Of a stretch of DNA of 64,000 nt, positions 41,153 through 49,299 are shown piece by piece (position 1 is the stretch's first letter; each line of letters opens with the position of its first letter). The stretch spans positions 558,001-622,000 of the forward strand of contig DIXM01000002.1 in NCBI GenBank assembly GCA_002436025.1, written 5' to 3'. The notes under the pieces were generated by a model. It saw nothing but the letters and a program-made list of their open reading frames with translations. It had not been told where the DNA came from and searched no databases. This DNA is from a candidate division Hyd24-12 bacterium UBA6080. GTDB taxonomy: Bacteria > Fermentibacterota > Fermentibacteria > Fermentibacterales > JCC-6. The position numbers were made by a program, and so were the translations under genes.

Positions 41153-42520
41153 ATGCTTGACGAAACCACACGCGATGCCATCCTCAAGGTGAGGGATGAG
41201 GCCGCTGAAAAGGGCATCGACGCCCTTTTCACTATGCACCGCGAGAAAAGCCACCTGATGAGGATAGGCAACAACTCCGTAAGCCTGAACACCAGCGAAG
41301 ACCTGACAAGGCTTGATGTGGAGGTCATAAACGGCCGCCGTGAAGGCTCCTACACCATAATGGGCGACATCACAGGCCCCGACAGCGTTCGAAAGGCTCT
41401 TGCCGTGGCCGTTGAAAAGGCTTCGGTCAGCACCCCAAAGGACTACGATCCCATCTCCCGCATGGTGGAGGAGAGCGCCGAGGAGATGCTTCAGTACGAC
41501 GAGGCGCTTGAGGCTATGGACCCAGGGGAGAAGGCCGTGGTCTATCGTGAGATAATCGAGAAGACAGGCAGCCACCTGAACTTCTCGGGTTCATGGAGCA
41601 GCGGCTCCACCGAAGTGCTCCTTGCATCCACGAACAACGACAACCTTGCATGGCGCATCGGCACCGACCAGCAGTTCACCTGCGTTTTGAAGCACCCGGA
41701 GAAGAAATGGGAACTTGCTTCGTTCCAGACCGGATGGCAGGCCGGTGAGGTCAAGGCCGGGAACACCATCGAGAGTTTCAACTGGCTGCTTCCCATCTAC
41801 CAGAAACCCGGTTTCAGGGTTGAACCAGGGGAGTACACCGTTCTTTTCGGCTCCCAGGCCGTTGCCGAGATAATCGGCATGGCCATAGGCACCGGCATGA
41901 CCGGCAGGGGTTACGAAGAGGGCATGAACTGGACCTGCGGCAAAAAGCCGGGAGACAGCATCCTCTCCGACAGGATAACCGTCATTGACGACCCCACCGA
42001 CATGAACACTTTCAGGTTCGGCTTCGATATGGCCGGCATGACCCGGAACATTTTCCCCATCGTGGAAAATGGAAGGATGATGAACCTTTTCTACGACCTG
42101 GCGACAGCTGCGAAGTACGGAAAAAAACCAACCCCCCACAGCGGCAGCGCCAGCGTCGTGGTAAGCCCCGGTGACGGGCCCGAGTGCCCGATGGAAGCGG
42201 TAAAAGGCATGGGAAGGGTGCTTTACATCCCGGCCCTGCACTACACGCACATCCCCAACCGCAGCAAGGGCATCTTCACCGGCAGCAGCCGGTTCAGCGC
42301 CGTACTTCTCGAGAACGGCGAAATGGTGAGCCCGATCTTCTCCAGCCGCATCACCGACACGTTCCAGAACGTGCTGGGGAACGTGGCGGTACTTGCCCCG
42401 TGGTGCACTTCGGTGAACGGCTCAAGCACCTACGACCGCCGCATGCCCGAGGCCGCATCGGTTCCGGGCTACATGGTCTCCACAGGAGTCAAGATCACGG
42501 ACAGCGCTGAATCCTTCTAG
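41153..42520 (+). CDS. tldE: TldE/PmbA-like partner of TldD
   Basis: This 455-residue protein aligns in layout with TldE/PmbA. It has the N-terminal RREGSYTIMGD strands, GQAVAEI-like FGSQAVAEIIGMAIG, IPALHYTHIPNR and GIFTGSSRFSAVLLENGEM, but lacks the HExxxH zinc site, as expected for the non-catalytic half of the heterodimer. It is co-transcribed with tldD and, before it, a MOSC gene. A strong GC hairpin lies 12 bases after the stop. Confidence 0.92.
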   Translation: MLDETTRDAILKVRDEAAEKGIDALFTMHREKSHLMRIGNNSVSLNTSEDLTRLDVEVINGRREGSYTIMGDITGPDSVRKALAVAVEKASVSTPKDYDPISRMVEESAEEMLQYDEALEAMDPGEKAVVYREIIEKTGSHLNFSGSWSSGSTEVLLASTNNDNLAWRIGTDQQFTCVLKHPEKKWELASFQTGWQAGEVKAGNTIESFNWLLPIYQKPGFRVEPGEYTVLFGSQAVAEIIGMAIGTGMTGRGYEEGMNWTCGKKPGDSILSDRITVIDDPTDMNTFRFGFDMAGMTRNIFPIVENGRMMNLFYDLATAAKYGKKPTPHSGSASVVVSPGDGPECPMEAVKGMGRVLYIPALHYTHIPNRSKGIFTGSSRFSAVLLENGEMVSPIFSSRITDTFQNVLGNVAVLAPWCTSVNGSSTYDRRMPEAASVPGYMVSTGVKITDSAESF

Positions 42521-42531
42521 TGTCGCAGGGC

Positions 42532-42554
42532 GGGGGGCGCACCACACGCCCCCC
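42532..42554 (+). terminator. GC-rich hairpin after tldE (terminator-like, no T-run)
   Basis: GGGGGGCG (42532-42539) pairs with CGCCCCCC (42547-42554) around a 7-base loop. No T-run follows, so it may pause polymerase or stabilise the mRNA end rather than terminate efficiently. Confidence 0.4.
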
Positions 42555-42701
42555 GGTCCTGTGTCACAACTACACACAACCAGGCATGCTGCAACCGAAC
42601 ACCTTGGGGCAGGTATCTACTGCGTCTCCCATCGTGCCGGTAGGTGAAGCTCCCCTTTTTGCTCCCTCTTCAAACCCCTTCGGTCGGATTATCAAATTCT
42701 A

Positions 42702-42730
42702 TTGACTTGTTTTCGCATATTGTTTATCTG
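42702..42730 (+). promoter_or_regulatory. Probable promoter of the secreted propeller protein
   Basis: TTGACT (42702-42707) and the weak TATCTG (42725-42730) are spaced by 17 bases in a locally AT-rich stretch, with a GGAG ribosome site before the ATG at 42764. The flanking 42690-42790 region is clearly more AT-rich than its neighbours. Confidence 0.4.
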
Positions 42731-42763
42731 TTTCTATCTTGATGCTCACAAAGGAGACATTGT

Positions 42764-44116
42764 ATGTGCAATTTATATAAAATACTAGTTCTCATGCTGG
42801 TCGCTGCGCGAAGCCTTGCTTTACCTGCGATTGATAAAAACGACAGGTCCGACACATGGGTCAGGATGATTCCCGATCTTGACCAGGTTCCGCAGTCCTG
42901 CAGCATGGTTCTCAACGAACAGGACCTTCCCCTGATTTGCTACGGTCCCGGCAGTGCTGGAAGCCAGGGGCTTTACTTCGCCTGGTTCGACGGGGCGGAG
43001 TGGAATGAGACCCTGGTTGAACCTCTACAGTACACATCGACCACCTGTCATATGTTGCGGGCCGAAAACGGTGCGATCTCCGTGCTGTACACAGGTACGA
43101 TGTTGAACTCCGTCAGGTTTGCACGGTTCGATGGAACGACCTGGCAGACCGAAGAGATATGGAACGGCCACCCCGACAGCTACGACATTGCCCTGGATTC
43201 GCAGGGCAATCCTCATGTTGGTTTCGTCCGGGACGATGATAATTCATTGATGTACGCGGTGAGGGAGGGAGCCGGATGGACCTCCGAGAGTATCGGACAC
43301 TGCGGGACACCTCCCATTGCCATCGCCGTTGATTCACAGGACAGACCTCATCTGATCTGGAGTGATTCGGGCAATCAGACCCGGCACGGCTGGTTCGAGT
43401 CGGGCGTGTGGCACCAGGAATCAGTGGGCAGCGGTATTTACTGTTACGGGATGGACATGTGCGCTGACGATTCCGACGTTCTTCACCTGGCATTGACGGG
43501 TGTGACCGGAAGCAACATTCTGAAATACTTTTTCAGACAGAGCTCCGGATGGAGCAGCGAGACCGTAGACACCATGAAGGGTGGAGGTTGCTCGATAGCC
43601 GCAGGTCAGGACGGACGGGTCCACATCGCCTATGGGGAGACGATAAACAGTGATCTACGATACGCCGTGAGGTCGGGGGGGGCATGGTCGACTCAGGTGG
43701 TGTCCTGGCAGGGATTGAACGGTTTTGGGATATCTCTGGAACTGAACAGTCTTGGCAACCCATACATGCTGAACGGCAGGTACAACACCGATTGTGAACT
43801 GGTCTGGTGGGGGGATCAGGTTGGTGTTCTGCACGATGCATTCCAGCCTGTACCAGACGCAGTTGGGTTGTTTGTCGAACCGAATCCCGTCTCAAACGGG
43901 ATGACCGTGAATGTTCACACGGGCCGGACCGGTTCATATTCTCTCGATTTGCTTGATCTTGCCGGGAGAAGGGTTCGCACGCTTTTCTCCGGCCCCATTG
44001 TCAGCGGTGAAACCGTACTTGCTCCCTGTCTCTCAGGACTTTCGTGTGGGATCTACCATCTGGTGCTGTCCGGAGAAGGAGTGCTTGAGTCTGCAAGGAT
44101 CGCCATCCTTCCCTGA
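42764..44116 (+). CDS. Secreted beta-propeller-like protein with C-terminal sorting domain
   Basis: This 450-residue exported protein has a signal peptide (about 1-20). Its repeated units, seen at least six times, each contain a D-x-x-G/N-x-P-H segment and an aromatic strand (AVDSQDRPHLIWSDSG, ALDSQGNPHVGFVRDD, AAGQDGRVHIAYGE), as in propeller or sialidase-like BNR modules. The last ~80 residues begin VEPNPVSNGMTVNV and continue SLDLLDLAGRRVRTLFSG, a FlgD-like/Por-type sorting domain. It is probably exported and attached at the surface. Ligand or enzymatic activity is not evident. Confidence 0.7.
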   Translation: MCNLYKILVLMLVAARSLALPAIDKNDRSDTWVRMIPDLDQVPQSCSMVLNEQDLPLICYGPGSAGSQGLYFAWFDGAEWNETLVEPLQYTSTTCHMLRAENGAISVLYTGTMLNSVRFARFDGTTWQTEEIWNGHPDSYDIALDSQGNPHVGFVRDDDNSLMYAVREGAGWTSESIGHCGTPPIAIAVDSQDRPHLIWSDSGNQTRHGWFESGVWHQESVGSGIYCYGMDMCADDSDVLHLALTGVTGSNILKYFFRQSSGWSSETVDTMKGGGCSIAAGQDGRVHIAYGETINSDLRYAVRSGGAWSTQVVSWQGLNGFGISLELNSLGNPYMLNGRYNTDCELVWWGDQVGVLHDAFQPVPDAVGLFVEPNPVSNGMTVNVHTGRTGSYSLDLLDLAGRRVRTLFSGPIVSGETVLAPCLSGLSCGIYHLVLSGEGVLESARIAILP

Positions 44117-44275
44117 CTCGAGAGGGCCGGGAGTTTATTGCTGAGGTTTTCGATACCCTCTTAGGTACAGGGGCTGCCGGGCGGGGAAGCGTTTCGTGGG
44201 AAAAAGCTGTTGAACTTCAAGCTCTTTGATAACAAAAAGCAGTGGTGTCTGATAAAAAAAAGACCTTATGACTTC

Positions 44276-45700
44276 TCACCGGCACTGGGCCGGCGGCTTC
44301 CCGAGCCCCCTGAGGAACTCGGCCGCGTCACGCGCAAGCTGATCGAAGCCCTTCAGGGAGAGATGCTTCCAGAGAAGGGCGGGTATGCGGCTGAAGGGCC
44401 TTCTGAGAAGGTAGTTCCGGCCCGCCTTGCCCATGGCCCATGCCCTGAGGCTTTCGAGCTCGCGGTCGTCCATGTCGGTAAGGTTCACGAGCAGTTTGTC
44501 AGCCGCTTCGAGTGACAGGACGTAGGCTTCCAGATCGGGAATCAGCCCCTTTTCCTCGGCTTCTGTGAACAGGGGGGTGCCGGGATAGGGGGTGACGAAG
44601 AGCATTGGTGCCGTTATGTCGGCCTCTTTGCAGAACTCCACGGTCTCGGCAACGGTCTCGCGTGTTTCCCCGAACATGCCTATCATGAACGAGCCCTCGG
44701 GGATCATGCCCTCCGCACGGGTCATCCTTATGGCGTTGAGGCACTGCTCGGGGGTGACCGTGCGTTTCATCCTTCGAAGCATTTCGGGGCTGCCCGACTC
44801 AATGCCGTAGCTTATCCAGTCACACCCTGCCCCGCGCATGGCGCGAAGCATCTCACGGTCAACCGACGAGGCCCTGCCCAGGCATGACCAGCGTATGCCC
44901 GGAAGCCTTTTTTTAAGAAGGGCGCAGGTTTCCATCACGAAGGCCTTGTCACTTGTGAAGAGGTCGTCGGGGAAACCAGTGTACTCAATCCCGTACTTCT
45001 CGACTATGTGAACCGCTTCCGCCACTATCGATCCGGGTGACCTGCGGCGGATGGTCCGGCCGTAGATGTGGTAGCAGTAGACGCAGCCATGCGGGCAGCC
45101 CCTGCTGGCGACTATCTCGAGGTGCCTTTCGTGTTTGCCCCTGTGATCCCGGCTGACCACGTACTTTTCAAGGGGAAAGAGGTCACGGGCTGGCCAGGGG
45201 AGGTCGTCGAGGTTTGCCTGAAGAGGCCTGGGCCGGGAGAAAACCGTTTTTCCAGCTTCGTCCCTGAAGGCGAGCCCGGGAACCGAGCGCCAGTCAGCTC
45301 CCGATTCAACCGCCGCTGCCAGTTCCACCGATGCCTCCTCCCCCTCTCCCAAAACAACGGCGTCCATTCCGGCGTTTTCGAGGTAGAGCCCTGGGATCGT
45401 TGTTGCGCCGCTGTTGCCCGCCATCAGGAAGACGCCCGGCATCTCCCTGTTCAGCCTTCTGCCCATTTCCCTGACTATCGAATACCTTGTGATCATCCCG
45501 CCGAACCCCACCATGTCGGGGGATGTTTCCACTGCGAGGTTGATGGCCCTTTCCGTTGAAAGGTCCTCGCCCTCCATGTCCACCACGCTTACCCGGTGGC
45601 CGGCCCTTTGCAGTGCCGCGGCCACGTAAGCGAGCCCCTGCGGAAAGTAGAGGCTGCGCTGGCCGGTTCCGAGATTCGGGTACACAAGCGTTATCCTCAT
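44276..45700 (-). CDS. B12-binding-domain radical SAM enzyme
   Basis: This 474-residue protein has an N-terminal Rossmann-like B12-binding domain (about 1-140, without a visible D-x-H-x-x-G cobalamin His motif). The radical SAM core follows, with its cluster motif at Cys202, Cys206 and Cys209 (SRGCPHGCVYCY), and then FGVE-type SYGIESGSPEMLRRM. This BchE-like architecture performs methylations, cyclisations or C-C bond formation on lipids and cofactors. It is followed upstream by an acyltransferase and a second enzyme of the same type, so a shared lipid or natural-product substrate is likely. Confidence 0.85.
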   Translation of the reverse strand: MRITLVYPNLGTGQRSLYFPQGLAYVAAALQRAGHRVSVVDMEGEDLSTERAINLAVETSPDMVGFGGMITRYSIVREMGRRLNREMPGVFLMAGNSGATTIPGLYLENAGMDAVVLGEGEEASVELAAAVESGADWRSVPGLAFRDEAGKTVFSRPRPLQANLDDLPWPARDLFPLEKYVVSRDHRGKHERHLEIVASRGCPHGCVYCYHIYGRTIRRRSPGSIVAEAVHIVEKYGIEYTGFPDDLFTSDKAFVMETCALLKKRLPGIRWSCLGRASSVDREMLRAMRGAGCDWISYGIESGSPEMLRRMKRTVTPEQCLNAIRMTRAEGMIPEGSFMIGMFGETRETVAETVEFCKEADITAPMLFVTPYPGTPLFTEAEEKGLIPDLEAYVLSLEAADKLLVNLTDMDDRELESLRAWAMGKAGRNYLLRRPFSRIPALLWKHLSLKGFDQLARDAAEFLRGLGKPPAQCR

Positions 45701-45701
45701 G

Positions 45702-46676
45702 TCATCCTTCCCGCAGGTTCATGAGCTTTCCGAGGTCCGGGATGTTTTCGGGGTCTTCGTCAACGGGGATGGCGAGCTTCTCGAGAACATCTTCCCGATG
45801 GGGGATCACGCCCGTCCTCTGGATCGTGTTCGACTCACGGTGGCGTATCACAAGGTTCTTCCAGTCGTACTGCTCCGGGAACTTCAAGCCGCATCTCTCA
45901 ACACGGCGCATGACCGATCCCATGAACCCGGCCTGGTCGTCGGGGAGTTCCATCGATTCCAGCTCGATACGGAACCTCATACCGGGAAGCACGAAACAAG
46001 ACCCGAAAATGACTCGGCAGCCTGTTCTGCACGCGAGCTTCCATGGTGTTGAGGGTACAAGGTCGGGAACGCCGAACATTTCAAGCCAGATGCCTGCGGG
46101 TCCGCCGTAAGCCGTGGGGGAATAGTGCAGGACGTGGTTTTCAGAGAGGGCCCGGTACATCCACCTGGGGTTTTCGTCGGGGAAGTGAATGGTGTTCCAG
46201 CGGGCTCCCACGGCAAGCCTTGCCCTGCGGGGGATCTCGCCGTCACCCAGGTAACGGCTCGAGATGACTTCGACAGGGTAACCGGCCATCCCCATGAGGA
46301 TGTGCATGCTTCGCTCGTCGCCGAAGTGGGGAACGAGAAGCAGGACACCCCTTCCCATGTTCAGGGCTTCGTCGAGATGATCTCGTCCACACCATTCGAC
46401 AGCTTTTTCCACAAAGCCCGGCTCATGGCGCTCGAGATGAAAGAGGTCGACGGTGTGCCTGTTGTGCCTGTGCCAGTACTCCCTGATAAGCCCGTTCAGC
46501 TCGGTTTCGTCGAGACAGGGAAAGATCCTTCGGAAGTGGCTTTTCAAAAGCCCGCTCCTGCGGTCAGAGATTCCTCTGAGGCCTGTCAGTACGTTGATGA
46601 TCCACTGAGGATCACGGGAACGGTGAACAGCCAGCCTGAGCGCCGAGTAGTAGATTGATGCCGCCAGGGTTCTGAT
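45702..46676 (-). CDS. LpxL/HtrB-like acyltransferase (possible ATC start)
   Basis: About 324 residues of the lysophospholipid/lipid A acyltransferase family. The N-terminal part resembles HtrB (YYSALRLAVHRSRD), the catalytic HFGDERSM gives an H-x4-(D/E) motif, and YSPTAYGGPAGIWLEMFG with VPSTPWKLACRTGCRVIFG corresponds to the substrate-binding half. No ATG, GTG or TTG occurs in frame between the upstream gene's stop and residue 1. An ATC at 46676 with GGGGGA six bases upstream is the best placed start. A longer frame to 46832 lies within the neighbour. Substrate may be lipid A, another lipid or a glycolipid. Confidence 0.75.
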   Translation of the reverse strand: MRTLAASIYYSALRLAVHRSRDPQWIINVLTGLRGISDRRSGLLKSHFRRIFPCLDETELNGLIREYWHRHNRHTVDLFHLERHEPGFVEKAVEWCGRDHLDEALNMGRGVLLLVPHFGDERSMHILMGMAGYPVEVISSRYLGDGEIPRRARLAVGARWNTIHFPDENPRWMYRALSENHVLHYSPTAYGGPAGIWLEMFGVPDLVPSTPWKLACRTGCRVIFGSCFVLPGMRFRIELESMELPDDQAGFMGSVMRRVERCGLKFPEQYDWKNLVIRHRESNTIQRTGVIPHREDVLEKLAIPVDEDPENIPDLGKLMNLREG

Positions 46677-46678
46677 GA

Positions 46679-48094
46679 CTAGTCCCCCTGGCCCCGAAAG
46701 CCCCTGAGAACCCTTCCAGCCTTGCCCATGGCCTTGCCCGGCTCTCTGGCCAGTTCGGATGCCCAGCGGGTTATGTTGTCGACACTGGTTATCTTGCGCC
46801 AGCTTCTGTACCGCTCGATCTTGTGTTTCCACCCCACGACGTCAGCCAGTTCAAGGTAGGGAAGGCGCATGTTCATTATCTCACACGCCCTGTTCCTGGC
46901 GGGGTCGAGGAGTTCGGGGTTTTCGTCGCTGGTGAGGTAGCCCTGTTCCTTCGCCCATGTGTGAATGTGCCGGCCCGGAATTGCGGTGGAAAGGTACACG
47001 ATTATGTCGTCTGGCTTGATCCTCTTCAGAAGCCTGTAGGTTGCTTCGATGTCCTCATGGGTTTCGAGGGGGTAGCCGATCATGATGTTTGCCGTGGCTT
47101 CGACCTTGAACTCGTGGCACCACTTGAAGGCCATCTCCGCCTGTGCGGGTGTGGTGCCCTTCTCATAGCAGTCGAGGATCTTCTGGCTTCCGCTTTCCAC
47201 CCCGAAGCTTATGCAGTGGCAGCCGCTTTCGCCCATGACCCTGACCTTGTCGCGGGTGACCGTGTCGACCCTGCTGTTGCAGTGCCACTCCAGCTCGATC
47301 CCGGCCTCCCGCAGAAGGTCGCGGTACTCCTCGAACCATTTGGTGGGGTGCATCGTTATCGTGTCGTCCTTGAAAAAGATCCGGAGCTTTTTGGTGTTTC
47401 GAAGCGTCGAGAGCTCGATGATCTCCCCCACGACGTTTTCAGCGGAACGGAGGCGGATGCCGCCCCCGAAGATAAGGTCGGTACTGGGCTTGCAGTACGT
47501 GCAGTGAAAGGGGCAGCCCCGGGTGGTGACCATTCCGTACTCGCTGAGGCCGTTGGCCAGGTACCAGTCGTAGTCAACCACATCCCGGGCGGGGTAGGGG
47601 ATTTTGTCAAGGTTGCGGATGACGGGCCTTCTGGGGTTTTCGGTGAAACCGCCTTCGACGGGGTAGGCCATGTTCCTGATGGAACGCCAGTCGCCGCCCT
47701 TTGAAAGGGTGTCGGCAAGCTCCACGATGGCCTCTTCGGCCTCGCCCACAAGTGCCGAGTCCGCCCCCGTGTCATTGATGCTCTGCCCGGGGAAGATGCT
47801 GGGATAGGCGCCCCCCACAGTGAAGTGCGCGTCGGGAACCACGGTCCTGAGGTGAGTCAGCACATCCCTGGCCCTGCCCATCTTGGCTGCGGCGCTTATG
47901 GCTATTCCCACCAGGTCGCACCCCCTGGCCAGATGATCGATGTCCGTGATCTTCACGCAGGATGAGTAGTCCATGTATACGGGTTCGTGTCCGGCGTTCC
48001 TGAGGGCGCTCACGAGGTGAAGGACACCGACGGGCTCAGCGAGCCCGTTGTACTCGTACCATTGCCATCTTGGGTAAACAAGAGCAACCTTCAT
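46679..48094 (-). CDS. B12-binding-domain radical SAM enzyme (BchE-like)
   Basis: This 471-residue protein has an N-terminal B12-binding-type domain (MKVALVYPRWQWYEYNGLAEPVG) without the cobalamin His motif. The cluster cysteines are at 194, 198 and 201 (TRGCPFHCTYC), and CISFGVESGSQKILDCYEKG is the family's downstream signature. It differs clearly from the paralogous enzyme at 44276-45700, so two separate steps are implied. A GGAGG ribosome site precedes the ATG, and the acyltransferase gene follows after two bases. A role in a radical modification of a lipid is inferred from context. Confidence 0.85.
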   Translation of the reverse strand: MKVALVYPRWQWYEYNGLAEPVGVLHLVSALRNAGHEPVYMDYSSCVKITDIDHLARGCDLVGIAISAAAKMGRARDVLTHLRTVVPDAHFTVGGAYPSIFPGQSINDTGADSALVGEAEEAIVELADTLSKGGDWRSIRNMAYPVEGGFTENPRRPVIRNLDKIPYPARDVVDYDWYLANGLSEYGMVTTRGCPFHCTYCKPSTDLIFGGGIRLRSAENVVGEIIELSTLRNTKKLRIFFKDDTITMHPTKWFEEYRDLLREAGIELEWHCNSRVDTVTRDKVRVMGESGCHCISFGVESGSQKILDCYEKGTTPAQAEMAFKWCHEFKVEATANIMIGYPLETHEDIEATYRLLKRIKPDDIIVYLSTAIPGRHIHTWAKEQGYLTSDENPELLDPARNRACEIMNMRLPYLELADVVGWKHKIERYRSWRKITSVDNITRWASELAREPGKAMGKAGRVLRGFRGQGD

Positions 48095-48129
48095 TGTTTT
48101 TCCTCCTGGCTGGAATATAGGAAAACCCC

Positions 48130-49299
48130 GTGGACTTGCCCTTTCGGCTCCCGATGTGGAATATCTCCCGCATGAATTCCGAAGCCCCCTTTCTGGTCAT
48201 CGGAGCAGGCCCCGCCGGTTCGGCGTGCGCCTGGAAACTCGCGTCGGAAGGCTGCACGGTCGTGCTCGCCGACCGGTGCAGGTTTCCCAGACAGAAGCTG
48301 TGCGGAGGCGCTCTGTCCAACTATGGCGCAGAACTCCTCACGGAGAGGGGGATGCTTCTTCCCTCCGAGATCGAGGACCTTGTTCTGGCAAGGCACGGCA
48401 CCTTTTCGTGCTACGATTCGCTTGCGCACCTTCGGACATTTCATGGCGGCCCCCCTGAGATGATGCTCCTGGACAGGACGGAGTTCGATTCGTTCCTCTG
48501 CAGGAGGGCAGTGGAGGCGGGGGCCATTTTTCTCGAGGAGCATGACTTTCGTGGGTTCGGTGACAAGGGCGAGGCCTTGTTCGCCGGGGGAGAACGGATC
48601 CGCTTTCAGCGCATCGTGGGGGCCGACGGCGTCTGCAGCTCGGTCAGGCGACGGGCGTACGGAAGACCCCGGGGAAGGCATGGGCTTTGTCTTGAAACTT
48701 TCGTCCCCCTTTCCCCGTGTGTTCTCGAAAGGTTTGTCCCCCAGGGGCTTCAGATACATTTTGGCCTTCTTCCGTACGGGTACGGGTGGGTCTTTCCCAG
48801 GCGGGATGATGTTTGCGTGGGGGTTGGCTCGTTCGGTCGCAGCCGCCGCCCCAGGGAGCTGGCTAAGGCGGCGGAGAAGCTCATCGCTCACCTGGGGCTG
48901 GGTTACAAAAGACCAATGCGGGGCGCGCTGGTCCCTCCCGCAGGTGGCGGTCCGCTGCCGGGGAGAGACAGGGTTCTTCTGGCGGGTGATGCTGCCGGTC
49001 TCTGCGACAGGGTGTCGGGGGAGGGGATCTCACATGCGCTTGAAAGCGGATTCCTGGCCGCCGAGGCCATCATTGCCGGAACCCCTTCGTGGGACACGCG
49101 GTCAAGGTGTGTCAGGCAGGTCAGGGATTCGGGCCGTTACAGACACCTTCTGTACGCGGGACCGTTCCGCGCACTGGCAATGAAAAAGCTTCGGGACGGC
49201 GACCGGTTCATGCGTATCTACTGGGAGATCGCGGCCGGCGAATCCCCATACTCAGCCCTGCTTCAGCGCAGAGCGGAGAGAATGCCTTCAGCGACCTGA
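48130..49299 (+). CDS. Geranylgeranyl-reductase-family FAD-dependent oxidoreductase
   Basis: This 389-residue flavoprotein has the FAD motif LVIGAGPAGSACAWKL, KLCGGALSNYGAELL (the Cys and Gly-Gly of the substrate loop), the second FAD contact VGADGVCSSVRRRAYG, and GDAAGLCDRVSGEGISHALESG in the C-terminal half. Family members saturate isoprenoid double bonds, for example in archaeal lipids, menaquinone side chains or chlorophyll tails. The start is a GTG at 48130 with AGGA upstream; an ATG at 48172 would remove 14 residues. It is divergent from the radical SAM/acyltransferase genes, and its end overlaps the transketolase gene by 37 bases in convergent orientation. Confidence 0.85.
   Translation: MDLPFRLPMWNISRMNSEAPFLVIGAGPAGSACAWKLASEGCTVVLADRCRFPRQKLCGGALSNYGAELLTERGMLLPSEIEDLVLARHGTFSCYDSLAHLRTFHGGPPEMMLLDRTEFDSFLCRRAVEAGAIFLEEHDFRGFGDKGEALFAGGERIRFQRIVGADGVCSSVRRRAYGRPRGRHGLCLETFVPLSPCVLERFVPQGLQIHFGLLPYGYGWVFPRRDDVCVGVGSFGRSRRPRELAKAAEKLIAHLGLGYKRPMRGALVPPAGGGPLPGRDRVLLAGDAAGLCDRVSGEGISHALESGFLAAEAIIAGTPSWDTRSRCVRQVRDSGRYRHLLYAGPFRALAMKKLRDGDRFMRIYWEIAAGESPYSALLQRRAERMPSAT

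Noticed and set aside
44117..44275. AGAGGG/CCCTCT hairpin after the secreted propeller gene as terminator
   Set aside because: The loop would be about 30 bases and no T-run follows at the expected position. The region between the convergent genes shows no better signal.
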